Origin: Ampelomyces quisqualis
Taxonomy: Eukaryota; Ascomycota; Dothideomycetes; Pleosporales; Phaeosphaeriaceae
Reading direction: 5' to 3'
NCBI GenBank assembly: GCA_018398575.1
Contig: JAGTXZ010000003.1
Span: 3,038,001 to 3,102,000 of the forward strand
DNA length: 64,000 nt
The notes beneath the pieces were generated by a model. That model was not told the DNA's origin. It saw only the letters and a list, made by a program, of their open reading frames with translations, and did not search any database. Below, one piece after another: positions 52,112-63,227 of the stretch (the stretch's first letter is position 1; every line of letters begins with the position of its first letter). Position numbers and translations under genes: made by a program.

Positions 52112-55100
52112 TTCCCCCCTACAGCGCCTCTAGACCCGTCGCTCCTTCACACGGGCCGCTTTCACGCCGACCAAGTCAGCATGGACGCCCTCGCCGGCGG
52201 ATCGTGAGGCGGATGACGAGCGGTGACACACGTCTCCATACCTCAAGTAGCGTGCCAACCGGCCTTGCACTCAGTGACCAAGACATGGCCGACTTGGACC
52301 AGCCCACCAACATACCGGCACAGAGAAGATCGTGGATCCAGCGCCTCTCGACCATGTCCGGCTCGCAGCCGTCGAGCGGAAACCCCAGTCCTGCGCCGCT
52401 GTCGTCCTCGGTATCGTGCCCAAACCGCTCCATGGCCTTTTCATCCGACGGCTCCACAGCACCCATAATCGGCAAACGGTCCCGCTCCCCGCTACCACCA
52501 AACAAGCTCGTGAAACGATCCTCCTCGCTGCGTCGCCCGCATGAACCACCTGCCCAGGGCATAGCATCCCGTCGGCCATCGTTCCGCCGTCCTGCCACGA
52601 GCCACCAGCGGTCTGCCACCCTGCAGCACTACCCGCTGCTCGAGATGACGGCTGAAGATGCATCGGTACACGAGCAAGCCGCCGACAGCGAGCCCGAGTA
52701 TGCACATTTCTTTGCCGCAAAAGTCGCAAAAGAGCACACCCTGTCTCGGACGCTGGGCTTCCGGCGAATTCTCCCAGACGGCAAGCACACACCCACGCTG
52801 GTGCTTGCCCGCTCCGTCTCGACCGGTACAGATGCCGTGGACAACTCGGCGAGCGAAGACGGCGACAGCGTCTTCTTCGTGAGCAGGCCAGCCACGCCGC
52901 TAAGCATCGCGGCTGTCATCACAACCAGGACAGACGCACCGCCTAACAACACCAACACCGTCGACGCGCTCCGCCGGCGCCCCTCCTCAGATGCCGGGCC
53001 CGACCATGCCTCGCGGCCCAGGCGCTCCTTCTCCATCACAGACCTGCTCTCCACGTCCGCCCTACTCCAGCGCACAGTGCAAGCAGCTGCCCGAGGCCGC
53101 GCCACGCGTACAGCCAGCCAGCGGACCAGCTCTGCACCGCTTGTCCCTACCATGGGCCGGCGCCGCAACAGCTTCGCCAACACTTCAGATGCACGACGAA
53201 TCGTAACCGACCCGACTCTCTCCAGACGCAGTATTGCGACGTCGGCCGGGCTGTCCAGCCAAGTTGCCGAATCACACACCGTCCTAGGCAGACCCTCGAG
53301 AGGCTCTTCAACGCAGCCGCTAGCTGTGCAATCGGTCCGTAGCGCTGGTCCTGTGTCTGACCCGCAAAGCCGCTTGGCGTCAACGCCTCAGCTCGAGGTG
53401 ATTGCCTCAGCCGCACTGTCCGCCAATCAGCCGCCACCCTCACCCACCTTAGCGCCATCGGGCGTTCGTCCGTCGCGTCATTCCATGGCGCCCTCCGAAC
53501 AAGCCTCGACATTGGTCGGCTCGTCTGATAACGAGGTTCGCGGTTTAGGCTCGGGCGACGAGGACGACGCCGACCTGCAAAGCGAGACACTGTTTGATTC
53601 GCTGCGCACCGGTGCGACCAGGAGCACGTCGGGCGGGCCGCGAGGGCCTCGCATTGAGACGATATTTGACGAGTCTCCGCCGTCCAAGAACAAGGTTACA
53701 GCCCTACGAGACCTATTGCCTCCAGGCGCGTTTGGAGCGCCTGCCATCAATAGTGCCGCCGGGCAACACAGCATCGCCGAGGAAGAAGAAAGCATCTCGA
53801 CGCCGGTTCGGACAGTACGACCCGACCGCTCGCTTCAGGATTCGCCCAGCTTCACACGGACGCACACCGCACCCCCCTTCCCCAACTTGATACCCTCGTC
53901 CCCTCCGAGCATGCCAAAGCCGCTGTCGCTTGGCACACTGGAATGGGACTCTCGTGCAGGAGACGACGACGACGACAGCAGTAGGTGGTCTCGCGAAGAA
54001 GCAGACGTCGATGACTCTTGGGTGGATCTGCCGACAGTCAGCCACGTAGCGACACCCGTGTCACTGCGCCGCTCTCACCTTCATCTGCTCGCCTCCGGAT
54101 CAAGTCCGAAGCCATCGACACCACAGCATCTTAATGCCGATCACGCTGACCGTGAGGCTCGCAGCAGCATCTTCGACTGGTCTGAGCAACAGCCCGCCGA
54201 CAAGAGCTCGGGCAATCGCACACCGCCACGTCCTCGCACAGTCCATGGCAAGAAGGACGCAGATCAGAGAGGCAGTCGATTTGTTGGACGACGGGTTCCC
54301 AGTGGGTTACATGCCCGCAGCCAAAGTGTTCCCGTTGTTCCGGATGCGACAGGCAAGCGTAACACGGTCGTCACTAATAAGTTCGGCACTTGGGGCGTAG
54401 GAAGCAAGGGTGTCTCCGAGGATTGGAACGATGATTTCGACTTTTCTGAGTTGAACGAGCATCCGGTCGCAGAGGATTCAGGTGACGCCCCCAGAGTTGA
54501 CAGCGGGGCAGTCATGGTCGTACCAAAGAACATTCAAGAGCAGCAAAATAACGTACTTGCCAATATCGGCCTATTGCGCGAATGGGGTCTGCTCATTGAA
54601 GAGCTCAAGGAGCACAGGGTCCGAGCTGTTGCGCTTGGAATAGTAGAAGGGGAGCATTCAAGTGTATGGGAAGAGGTTGATGCTATGATTGATCTTGCTG
54701 ATCAAGAGGCGGACCACCAAGGCATCACGCGCTTGTCGCCGCCATCGTCACCTGGTTTTGATGAAGATGCTTTCGAAGAAGTGCCCGGCCCAGGTGCCAG
54801 CCCAAGCATGGCACGAGGAAGACGCAAGTCTGGACCGCCGGGTGACGATGTGGGTTGGAATCATATTCAGTCACAGCAACCGCGGAGGAAAACCATCCTC
54901 CCACCAAATCATGCCATCTTTGGGCCCCAGTCTTCCCCTATACCTCTAAAATCGACCTACGAAACACCCTTGCAAAGTTCTGGTCCGAAAGCCATCGTCA
55001 CACGACCACGGAAAGACTCGGAGGCCAAAGCACGGTCCGTTATTGAGGCGTTGCAAAAGAGAAAGAGCACTTTTGAATCCGTTACGGACGCGCCACCTAC

Positions 55101-55326
55101 GCCTTCTTCAAAAAAGGTTCCGTTCGATACGGCAACCCTACGCCGCATCGTTCCCTATGTTAACACTTTGACGCGAAAAGTCAAAGATATGATTAGGGAT
55201 GCTGAGGGCTTGTACTCCAGTCCGAACACTAGCCCGAGACACGGAGAGCCCCCATTCAGCAAGATTTTCCAGCAGGATACAGATCTGGCTGCGCAAATGC
55301 AACGAATGACGGTCATGTTAAAGTAG
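51747..55326 (+). CDS. 1,140-residue disordered fungal protein with conserved C-terminal modules
   Basis: Exons 51747..51764 (MKTCPS) and 51922..55326 give 1,140 residues; the six-codon first exon has a GTGAGT donor and an ACACAG acceptor, but an internal start such as MSAAIQTSATT is also possible. Most of the protein is Ser/Pro/Thr/Arg-rich and disordered, with a poly-Thr run coded by CGA/ACG repeats. Ordered-looking pieces are LRDLLPPGAFGAP, FGTWGVGSKGVSEDWNDDFD, and the helical IGLLREWGLLIEELKEHRVR followed by VWEEVDAMIDLADQEADH. Further C-terminal are RKTILPPNHAIFGP and a Lys-rich helix near the end. I do not recognise the family with certainty; a signalling or cell-division scaffold is a guess. 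Confidence 0.75.
52082..52111. repeat. CGA trinucleotide repeat coding poly-Thr
   Basis: About ten CGA/ACG units in the N-terminal coding region of the 1,140-residue protein. Confidence 0.85.
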
Positions 55327-57045
55327 GCCATGACAGTATTGTGGGCATGTTGGCACCACTGAATCACGAATTCCAGCCCATTTAACAGCGCATAGACGGG
55401 CCATGGCTTGGTCACGATTACTTGAAAACGTTTGGACTGCGGAACACGATTTCTTCTGGATACCTTACCTTTTGAATCGAAGCGTTCGAGCGAAGATGGG
55501 TCCTAGGGCCTCTCTACGCTGGATGTCCTACATTGCCATTGCCTGTTTTGCCAGGCTGGTGTTTTGCATTTGGAGCGAATTTGCATTCCCCATTTTCTTT
55601 TGCATAAGATGCCGCATCTCCCGGCCATGATACACGCGGAAAAGGAGGAAACATGCGATACGCTGTCCATTGTTTAGTTTTGTCTCACTGGAGAAGCGGC
55701 GTTTTGCAGGCGTATAATATCATCGGGGCGTGCCATTCTGTTTGCATTACCGAGTCACGCCGGGTCATGTACAAAAGCGCAGGGCTTCTCGGTATCGTTT
55801 TTTTTTTGTCGTTTTCCTTGATCTTCAATTGAAAAGGCAGGGAGACGCCCAAAATTCAGCATAGATTACTTGACGGCCAGCAGTACTCTGTCTCTCGAGA
55901 CGCGAATATACCAAATTTGAACATTTGTTAATGACCGTTCCATGAACCATTGGTGATATTGTAATATGCACCTTGCCATGGATTGTAGTCCGCTGACTCC
56001 AGCGTCGGTGAAAGTCTACTACCCGACAACCAGCGAATACATTCCCATCAACCATAGACATCCGTCAACCTAGGCGGCCATACCTACTGCTGCTCATCCA
56101 TCTCATCTCAGCAATCCTGAAATAATCCCCCCGCAAGAAAAAATACCGTTGCAGCTACCCGAGCCGAGCGATCAGCGGAACCTACCGCTGCCATGATCCG
56201 CAACCCAATGTCACTGCTAGACTAGCTAGCTATGCTAACGCCGCCGCGGGCGCCTGGTCCTGGGCAGTTTACCTGTTGAGCTACCAAGCTTCGTTCCCTA
56301 CGCTACGCCCTAGGGAGGTAGTCTCTGTAGCGTCGGAGCCACGGCCGAAGATTATGTAGGGTAGAGACCTTGGAAGGCGGGCGTTGTTCTTGTTCTTGGT
56401 TTTGTTCTTGGTTTTGTTTCTTGTTTCTTGTTCTTGTTTTTGTTCTTGTTCTTGTTTTTGTTCTTGTTCTTGTTCTTGTTCTTGTTCTTGTTCTTGTTCT
56501 TGTTCTTGTTCTTGTTTTTATGGCGCTGTGGAGCAAGTCTAGCTATGGCGGAATTATACCCGTGCCCGTGCCTGTGCCTGTGCGTTTGGGTGTGGCGGCG
56601 GGTTTGTTTGGTCTAGTTTGATGTATGTATTCTTACGCTTCTCTGGAGCCTTTTGCTGGTCGGTCGTTTTTTCTTTCTTTCCTGGCTGTGGCGGAATTCG
56701 TGAGCCGAGTGATGCGATGGAATGGCAATGGTTGGTCGGATGAGCCCCGCATCCGAGTACATTTGCCCAGGCGATGACGTCCGCCTTCCTGAAGCCAAGC
56801 ACCGTCGGAGAATGCATTCTATGATATGGCGATGGTTATTCGGTAGCACACAAAGGGCAATCGCCACCGTCGTCTTGCCCAGCGCGCTCCATACGGCAGG
56901 TACGATCGAAGGATAAACATGTCAGATGTCGTGACTTGAGACACTCTTAACATCTTCCTCCGCTTGCAGCGTGGATGCAAACGTACCACTCTTCTCCGCC
57001 TATCGTTTGATTGACAACGCCTTCGGCAAGCCGTGTTGCTTCAAT
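55327..57045. other. 1.7 kb gap with a hexanucleotide microsatellite
   Basis: 3' flank of the large disordered protein and promoter of the sorbosone-dehydrogenase-like gene. A long TTCTTG repeat is listed separately. A tRNA-like string near 56260-56285 (minus strand) failed inspection. No gene supported. Confidence 0.5.
56384..56519. repeat. TTCTTG hexanucleotide microsatellite
   Basis: About 135 bp of imperfect TTCTTG/TTTTTG units, the last 60 bp almost perfect. Both strands are open across it and give Leu-Val or Arg-Thr repeats, so apparent frames here are artefacts. Confidence 0.92.
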
Positions 57046-58626
57046 ATGGCGCTGAAACACTTGCTCGGTCTCGCTTCTGTCGCGCTGACCGCTAAAGCCC
57101 AGTCCAGCTCGACGGCGGCAGCTTGTCCCAGCTCCATCGCGCCCGCACATGGGTCTCCTTCTGTGGCACCAGGCTTCCGTGTCCAGGTCGTCGCGAACAA
57201 CCTGCGGGAACCTCGGAGCATCCAGTTCGATTCGGCAGGTGGCCTTTTGGTGGTCGAGCAAGGACATGGGATCAGCAGGTTGCAGCTCAGCGGGGATGGT
57301 GCTTGTGTGAGGCAGAGCGGCACAACGCAGGTGGTCGTTGGTAACGATGATGTAAGATTCGTACTCCATACCATGATCAACACCGAACGACAACTGATCT
57401 CTTCAGCTGAACCATGGCCTCGCCCTCTCGCAAGATGGTCGCACCCTGTATGCATCATCGGCTGGCAATGTCTATTCGTGGCCATACAATGCTCAAGAAG
57501 GCCGGGTTACTGGTGACTCCACCGACCTAATCGAGGATATGGGCGAAGATGAAGGACACACTACTCGCACCCTCCTGATGTCCGCAAAGGCGCCCGGTTT
57601 GCTACTAGTTAGCCGTGGCAGCGTAGGCAACCTCGACCTTCAGACACTAGATGTGAATACTGGAGTTTCCACAATCAAGGCGTTCAACGTGAGCAATGTT
57701 ACTAGTGAGGCATACTCACATCCCAGCGATGGTCTGTTGCTCGGATGGGGTCTCAGGAACTCTGTTGGTGTCGCCGAGGATCCTGTCAGTGGAGCCATTT
57801 ACTCTGTCGAGAACAGCGTGGACAACATCCAGAGGAGTGGACAGACAATCAACGAGAACAATCCGGGTGAGGAGCTGAACTTCCACGGGTACTTGAATGG
57901 GACAGCGAGCGAGGTTACCGGCCAAAACTTTGGTTATCCCATCTGCTTTGCTGCATGGAACGTCTCCGAGATCCCAGACAACAACGGCCTGCAGACAGGA
58001 TCAAACTTTGCAATCGGTACGCAGAATGCCACAGTCAACGACACATCCTGTCGGGAAAATCATATCGCGCCTAGGATTACCTTTGATTCTCACATGGCTC
58101 CGCTGGACATCAAGTTCAACACCAACGGAACTGCTGCTTGGGTGTCAATGCACGGATCTTGGTAAGATGTCTGCAAATGACATGCATGCGTTTCTCTAAT
58201 CCGCCTCTTAGGAACCGTGAAGATCCCATCGGATACAAGCTCAGCTTCGTGGAGTTTGATGGAAACGGCTCACCCAGAGCTGCAGCCAACAGCACCACTG
58301 CGGCAGTAGATGTAGTCTCCAATGCTGACCTCTCTCAATGCCCGAGAAACTGCTTCCGACCTGTTGGACTCGCATGGGACACGCAGGGTAGGCTTTTCAT
58401 GAGCAGCGACTCGACTGGTGAAATCTACATGATCAGCAAGACGGATGGTAGTGGCGTCAATGATGTGCGTCAGGTCGCGAATGGTGGCTCGGGCGGTGGC
58501 AGCGGAACAGGAACGGGAAGCGCACCAGTACCGACGGAGAGCACCGGCGGAGCTTGGAAGATGATGAAGGGCAGGTACTGGGCTGCGGCTGCGGCTGTGG
58601 CTGGTGGTATACTGCCTTTAGTCTGA
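57046..58626 (+). CDS. secreted glucose/L-sorbosone dehydrogenase-like beta-propeller protein, probably GPI-anchored
   Basis: Three exons, 57046..57351, 57407..58161 and 58212..58626, encode 491 residues. A signal peptide (MALKHLLGLASVALTAKAQS) precedes a six-bladed propeller of the soluble quinoprotein glucose/sorbosone dehydrogenase type: VVANNLREPRSIQFDSAGGL, LNHGLALSQDGRTLYASSAG, WGLRNSVGVAEDP, NNPGEELNFHGYLNG, MAPLDIKFNTNG, CFRPVGLAWDTQGRLFMSSD. Such enzymes oxidise sugars using PQQ; cofactor use here is inferred. Many N-x-S/T sites suggest glycosylation. The Gly/Ser linker and hydrophobic end AAAAAVAGGILPLV look like a GPI-anchor signal. It may be an AA12-type oxidoreductase acting on the cell surface. 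Confidence 0.87.
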
Positions 58627-59578
58627 TCACAGAGACAAGGCGGTGTAATGGGGACGGAATACATTCGCTCGAGATGTAGGTGTAGCACTTGTTCGTGGAC
58701 ATGTTAGATAATATGGCATATAGCAACTACTCTTTGAATATACTTTCTCGTCGTTCCCCCTGAGCTTTATGCGCTTGGCCATGTAAAATGCAAGCTTTTT
58801 CGAATGCTAGGCCCAGTACCTACACTCCGAGCTGCATGTTGCGACATGTGGCAGGCGCGTGTGGTGGCAACAAGCTCTTCTGCATCAACAGCACCTTCCA
58901 TTAACAATAACCTCAAAGTGGAGTACGAGCAGTCGCAGTCATCGTCGGAACTTGGCCTCTTGCAAAAAATCGCCATGTTGGCGCCGCCTCAACCTCGCTA
59001 CCAGCACTCCAGCGTGCTCTCTTGGACCCTGCTGAACTGCACAGCCAAACGAAATGCAAGGCAGAAACCGATCATTGCGACTCTCTATCGCTTCGTAGAG
59101 TTATCCACTGTTCGAGACTCTGCCATCCGACCGCGACAGCAGCGTTTGCATGGCACACAGGGCCAGACTCGTAGATAGATGGTGAGTGGCTGCCGCGTCA
59201 CCATGTCAAACTGTCAAACGGAAACCTCTGCATATCTGTTCGGCGGCTGCAAAAGTCACGAAATCCTTGATGATGGACTGCATGCTAATAGAAATTTGAG
59301 AGCAGATTTTGGTCCCACCGGTAGACAGCACCCTGCCTTTACATCACGCGGGATCTTGCACCCTGCTGAGAATACGCTACGGCGCCGCCTTCACTGAGGA
59401 ACGAGCAATACCTGTGCACTCTCACCACGAGCTAGTGGAGCCGTCCCTGCTCACTCTATTATTTACCATTTCTTCCGCCACAGCTCCATCCATCCCCCGT
59501 GACAATCCAGCTCCACCAGGCCCACGGTCTCAAACACATCAACCACTCTTCCATACTTTGGCGTACCACTTCCCCAAC
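58627..59578. other. gap upstream of the F-box gene
   Basis: A 124-codon plus-strand frame (58804..59178) lacks domains. The region carries the promoter of the F-box gene. Nothing else seen. Confidence 0.5.
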
Positions 59579-61212
59579 ATGGCTCGAGAACCTCCAACCA
59601 ATAACACGGCGTTCAGCATCCTCCCTATAGAAGTATGTCTACTTGGACTCTGCGAACAACGCCACATGCTGACGAACTTCACTAGCTCAACCAAGCTATT
59701 GCTTGCGAGCTCGAGACCGACAAGGACATTCTCACTTTCAGAGCGGTGTGTCACGCTACACGAAATGCCATCGATGCCGACAAGGGGCATTTTTGGCGTG
59801 CGCAATTTCGCAAGACGTTCGATCTCGTAGAGGGCAAGACAAACATGGAGTTGAAGGAGTCGTATCGTAACCGCAAAAAGCAGCTCCGCCGTGGTACTGG
59901 ATACGAGTTCTTCCGCGGGCATAACACGCGCGAGAAGGATGTAGTGGAAGTTCTGAAGCAATTAATAGTCGGTAAGTACTGTGCCGCATCCACCATGCTC
60001 TTTCAGACCGGCCCTGACGGCGAGCAGAGTCGTTCAAGGGACCATTCGAAGTTGATGAGCACGGTCGACCTCGCTCTTTGAACCATGGGATATTGGCGAA
60101 CTTCGTACTAAACTCCAAGATGCTGCTCAACACCCGTCGTGCAATGCGCCCTCCACGGAACGAGCCGGAGGGCATCAACCCTGCACTTGCTGCGGTGAAG
60201 CTCATGTGCTCCCACTTCCTCTTCGAACTTGAGGGCGCAAAACACAACGTCTTCGCCATGGAAGAGTCGCAGCGTATAGTCTACATGGCCACCAGCTCCG
60301 CTCCTCTGTACTCAGGTACAGACATGACTGTGGTCAACATGGAATGGATGCTACACTGCTTCAATTTCTTCCGACATCACATGATGAATGAAGAAGCCAT
60401 GACATTGTACGAGGTGATAAGCGAGCTCTCTCCACGACAGAAGCCATCATCCTGGCAGGAGCCGTTGCGTCAAGGCTCTTACCCTCTAGGCAAGCACTGG
60501 AAGGGCACATACTCATTCCTCGACACGAGAGAGGTTTCCAAACTTCGACGGATGTCGCCCGAACAAGTCGGCGATGCATTTCTCTGTGACAAGAACATTG
60601 ATGAAGGCAAGGTTCAGGTATGTGCACTGTGCCCGAGACCATTATGCTCTCGAATGCTAACTCATGTAGTCACTTCAGCTCGATTTCGTGGAGGGTGCGC
60701 CACTTCGATGGCCCAAAATCTTCGAGAAGCGCCTCCACTCGCTCAGGAACATGGCGGAACCGCAGCTGAAGACGCAAGGTCGAAGCAAGACAAAGGACAG
60801 CGATCACGGCCCAAAGAATCTACAATTCACCGGCAGGGGTATTGATCTCGAAGATGACTTCAACGCCATTGGTTGGCTCAACCCTCTGCCCGCCCAGCAC
60901 GGTATCCCTGGGTGGCAGCGTATCACGTTCATGAAGCATTTCATGGATGATTTCGACCAACTGGAACAGGACAACCTCTGGGCATACGAGGGAGTAGTTC
61001 TTCCTGGAGGACGCATCATCCTAGGTCGCTGGTGGTATGCCTCAGACGAGGTAGATTTCAACGTAAGTTAGAAGTGTCTCGCGAGAGTGAAATCATGTAC
61101 TAATACATGTTAGAACGACTACAACGGACCCTTTATCCTATGGGCCATTGACGAGCCCGACATGGAAGAGGAGTTGAAGGACGAGGACGAGAATAGCGCT
61201 GGTGAGGCATGA
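59579..61212 (+). CDS. F-box protein with conserved fungal C-terminal region
   Basis: Five exons, 59579..59632, 59686..59971, 60028..60617, 60679..61062 and 61114..61212, encode 470 residues. The N-terminal F-box reads SILPIELNQAIACELETDKD then ILTFRAVCHATRNAIDADK. F-boxes bind Skp1 and recruit substrates to SCF ubiquitin ligases. The rest is a helical region (LAAVKLMCSHFLFELEGAKH, MEWMLHCFNFFRHHMM) followed by a beta-rich end: HGIPGWQRITFMKHFMDDFD, then LWAYEGVVLPGGRIILGRWW and YNGPFILWAID, presumably the substrate-binding part. Similar F-box proteins are widespread in filamentous fungi; substrate unknown. The protein ends in a run of acidic residues. Confidence 0.85.
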
Positions 61213-61754
61213 AGGCATGTCTGTCTGACTTGGGCACGTTTGCTTTACTTGGCGCTCTTTGGAGTCTTGGACCGGATATACCCACAGTTACATGATATCT
61301 ATGGGATTTTCTTTTTACTTGGCCACCATCTAGCTGTACATTATTACATGACAAAATACTCTTCTTCTTATTCAGCAGACTTAGGTTGCGCCCATAGTTG
61401 AAAAAGGTCACTCATGTACAGCATACGAAGAGTTCTTGACACCTATTGGTAATGCATTGACCGCATGAGCAAATCATGGTTGTTCGAAGTGGATGCACTC
61501 GTGCGGCGGTCGTGAACAAGAAGCACTAGGCAAGTCATGTTCGGATCCGAGATACAAGCCACCCATCTTTTCAGAGTCATATACATGGCCAACCTGTTCC
61601 CCAAGGCGCAGTACTTCCCCCAAAAAAAACAGCAGACTCCAAAAAAATGCAAACCCAAATCCCTGTCGAGCATAAGCTAAGCCGAAGCCGAAGCTCACAA
61701 CGAACGACTACATATGCACATGGAATAGAATAAGAAACAAAACCGGGCGACCAT
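61213..61754. other. convergent gap
   Basis: 3' flanks of the F-box gene and the GPI-anchored protein gene. No coding exon seen. Confidence 0.55.
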
Positions 61755-62579
61755 TCAGCTCCACCCCCCGGCCGCGACGCCGACGCCGACGACAACGCCG
61801 ACGCCAACCCAATACCCGCGGCCCTGGGTCCTGGTGGGCGCGGCATTCGCGCCGCCGCCGCCGCCGCCAAAACTACTACACGCCTCGACCTGCAGCCCAC
61901 TACAGGCCAGGGCACTCAGACTGGCGCAAATGCTCTGGGCACTCTGCAGGCCGACCGAGGGGATGGCAGTGATGGTAGCGCCGGCGCCGTTGGGGGCGCT
62001 GACGGCGACGCCCTGCGCGCCGTTGGCGAGGGCCGTTGTGCAGCTTGCTGCGTCGCGGGCGCAGGACGTGTATGCGGCGCTGCAAGCGGGGGCGTTGGCG
62101 TAGGTGGTGGGGATATAAGGGAAGGGGTAGAAGGGGTTTTGTACGGTTGAGGGGGGTGGGGCGGGGGCGGGGGAGGTGGGGACGGGGACGGGGACGGGGA
62201 CGGGGGGTTGTGAGGTGGTTTGCGTGGGGAGAGAAGGTGGTGGTGTTTGCAAGGCGGGGTTGGGGGCTAGGAGCGTGCCGGTGCATTGTGCGCCTTGCGG
62301 GCAGCAGGCTATGTTGAGGTTTGCGTCTGCGGTGCAGATTGCTGTGCGCGGGCAGCAGAGTCCTGGGGCGTTGAGGGCCGCGCACGCGTAGTAGTTTGTT
62401 GCGCAGGCGTTTGTGTTTTGGCGCGCGAAAAGGCCGCTGTCATCGTCGGTGAGGGTCGAGTTGTTGTCCGACGTTGCGGGCCATTGTTGGGCGACGCCGG
62501 CTTCGAAGGGTGCGAGGATGGCGTTGGGAGAGGAGAGGGCGAGGGGCGCGAGGAGCAAGGGCGTGAGAATGGGGCGCAT
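61755..62579 (-). CDS. secreted Cys-rich protein with probable GPI anchor
   Basis: Single exon of 274 residues. I chose the ATG at 62579 because MRPILTPLLLAPLALSSPNA is a clear signal peptide, while the upstream frame does not resemble protein. The mature start carries a Cys cluster with two CC pairs (NACATNYYACAALNAPGLCC, then TADANLNIACCPQGAQC). A Pro/Thr linker with repeated PV units follows, then a second Cys region (ACSAAYTSCARDAASCTTAL). A Gly-rich stretch and hydrophobic end GYWVGVGVVVGVGVAAGG are consistent with GPI anchoring. I know this layout from fungal cell-surface proteins of unknown function; it is not a CFEM protein by Cys spacing. Confidence 0.78.
   Translation of the reverse strand: MRPILTPLLLAPLALSSPNAILAPFEAGVAQQWPATSDNNSTLTDDDSGLFARQNTNACATNYYACAALNAPGLCCPRTAICTADANLNIACCPQGAQCTGTLLAPNPALQTPPPSLPTQTTSQPPVPVPVPVPTSPAPAPPPSTVQNPFYPFPYIPTTYANAPACSAAYTSCARDAASCTTALANGAQGVAVSAPNGAGATITAIPSVGLQSAQSICASLSALACSGLQVEACSSFGGGGGGANAAPTRTQGRGYWVGVGVVVGVGVAAGGWS
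62160..62207 (+). repeat. GGGGAC repeats, possible G-quadruplex
   Basis: Four GGGGAC-type units plus flanking G runs lie on the plus strand, the template strand of the GPI-protein gene. They encode the Pro-Val linker on the minus strand. Confidence 0.65.
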
Positions 62580-63227
62580 TGTGTGTAGAGCGTAGAGCTC
62601 GGTACGAGGTTCAATTGATTCCAGGCAAGATTGCGCCCCTGCGCTGAGGAATGTAAAGTCGGTGTATGATGACCGAGTTGGGAGTACCGAGTAGTCTGTC
62701 GACACAAGCGGTCAGTTGAAGTGGTCGAATGGAGCTCTGCGTGCGATTCTCCCCACTCACCGGTTTTTGCTCAAACGGCTCACAATCGACACAGAGGCGA
62801 GTGAGATATAGCTGTCTCGTTTGCCAGAGAGTCCAACGACGTCAATCGAGACCCACCGGGGCTGGTCTAGCCGTGGTGCGTTGGCATCGCAACGGCAGTG
62901 GTCGGACTCGACGTCATTGGTCAATCGCACGCATGCTCGTTCATCACACTTCGTTTGTTCGCCCTATTTGCTTCTTGATTGGTACCTAATGATGCCATCA
63001 TCTGAACGACATGCTACACTTGAACTGATTACAATGTATATGCCACCAAAACGCCCAACCGCGCCATACCATGCCCCAAAACCACACAAAAACAAACTCC
63101 AAGACTGCCATGCCATGCCATTCGTTTCTTATGCACGCAAAGTAGACTCGCAAATAGCATCGAACATGCTATCACCACCATCTAGTACCACTCCACTCAG
63201 GACCAGCCTGGACAACTGCTCCAACAA
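62580..63227. other. gap between the GPI-protein and LIM genes
   Basis: Promoter of the GPI-protein gene and 3' flank of the LIM gene. Plus-strand frames here are antisense to the LIM gene end and look spurious. Confidence 0.5.

Noticed and set aside
56230..56330. Possible tRNA on the minus strand (GGTAGCTCAACAGGTA resembles a D-arm)
   Set aside because: No matching acceptor stem, no anticodon arm and no TTC-type T-loop could be found downstream.
56303..56621. Frames encoding Arg-Thr or Leu-Val repeats
   Set aside because: They are translations of the TTCTTG microsatellite.
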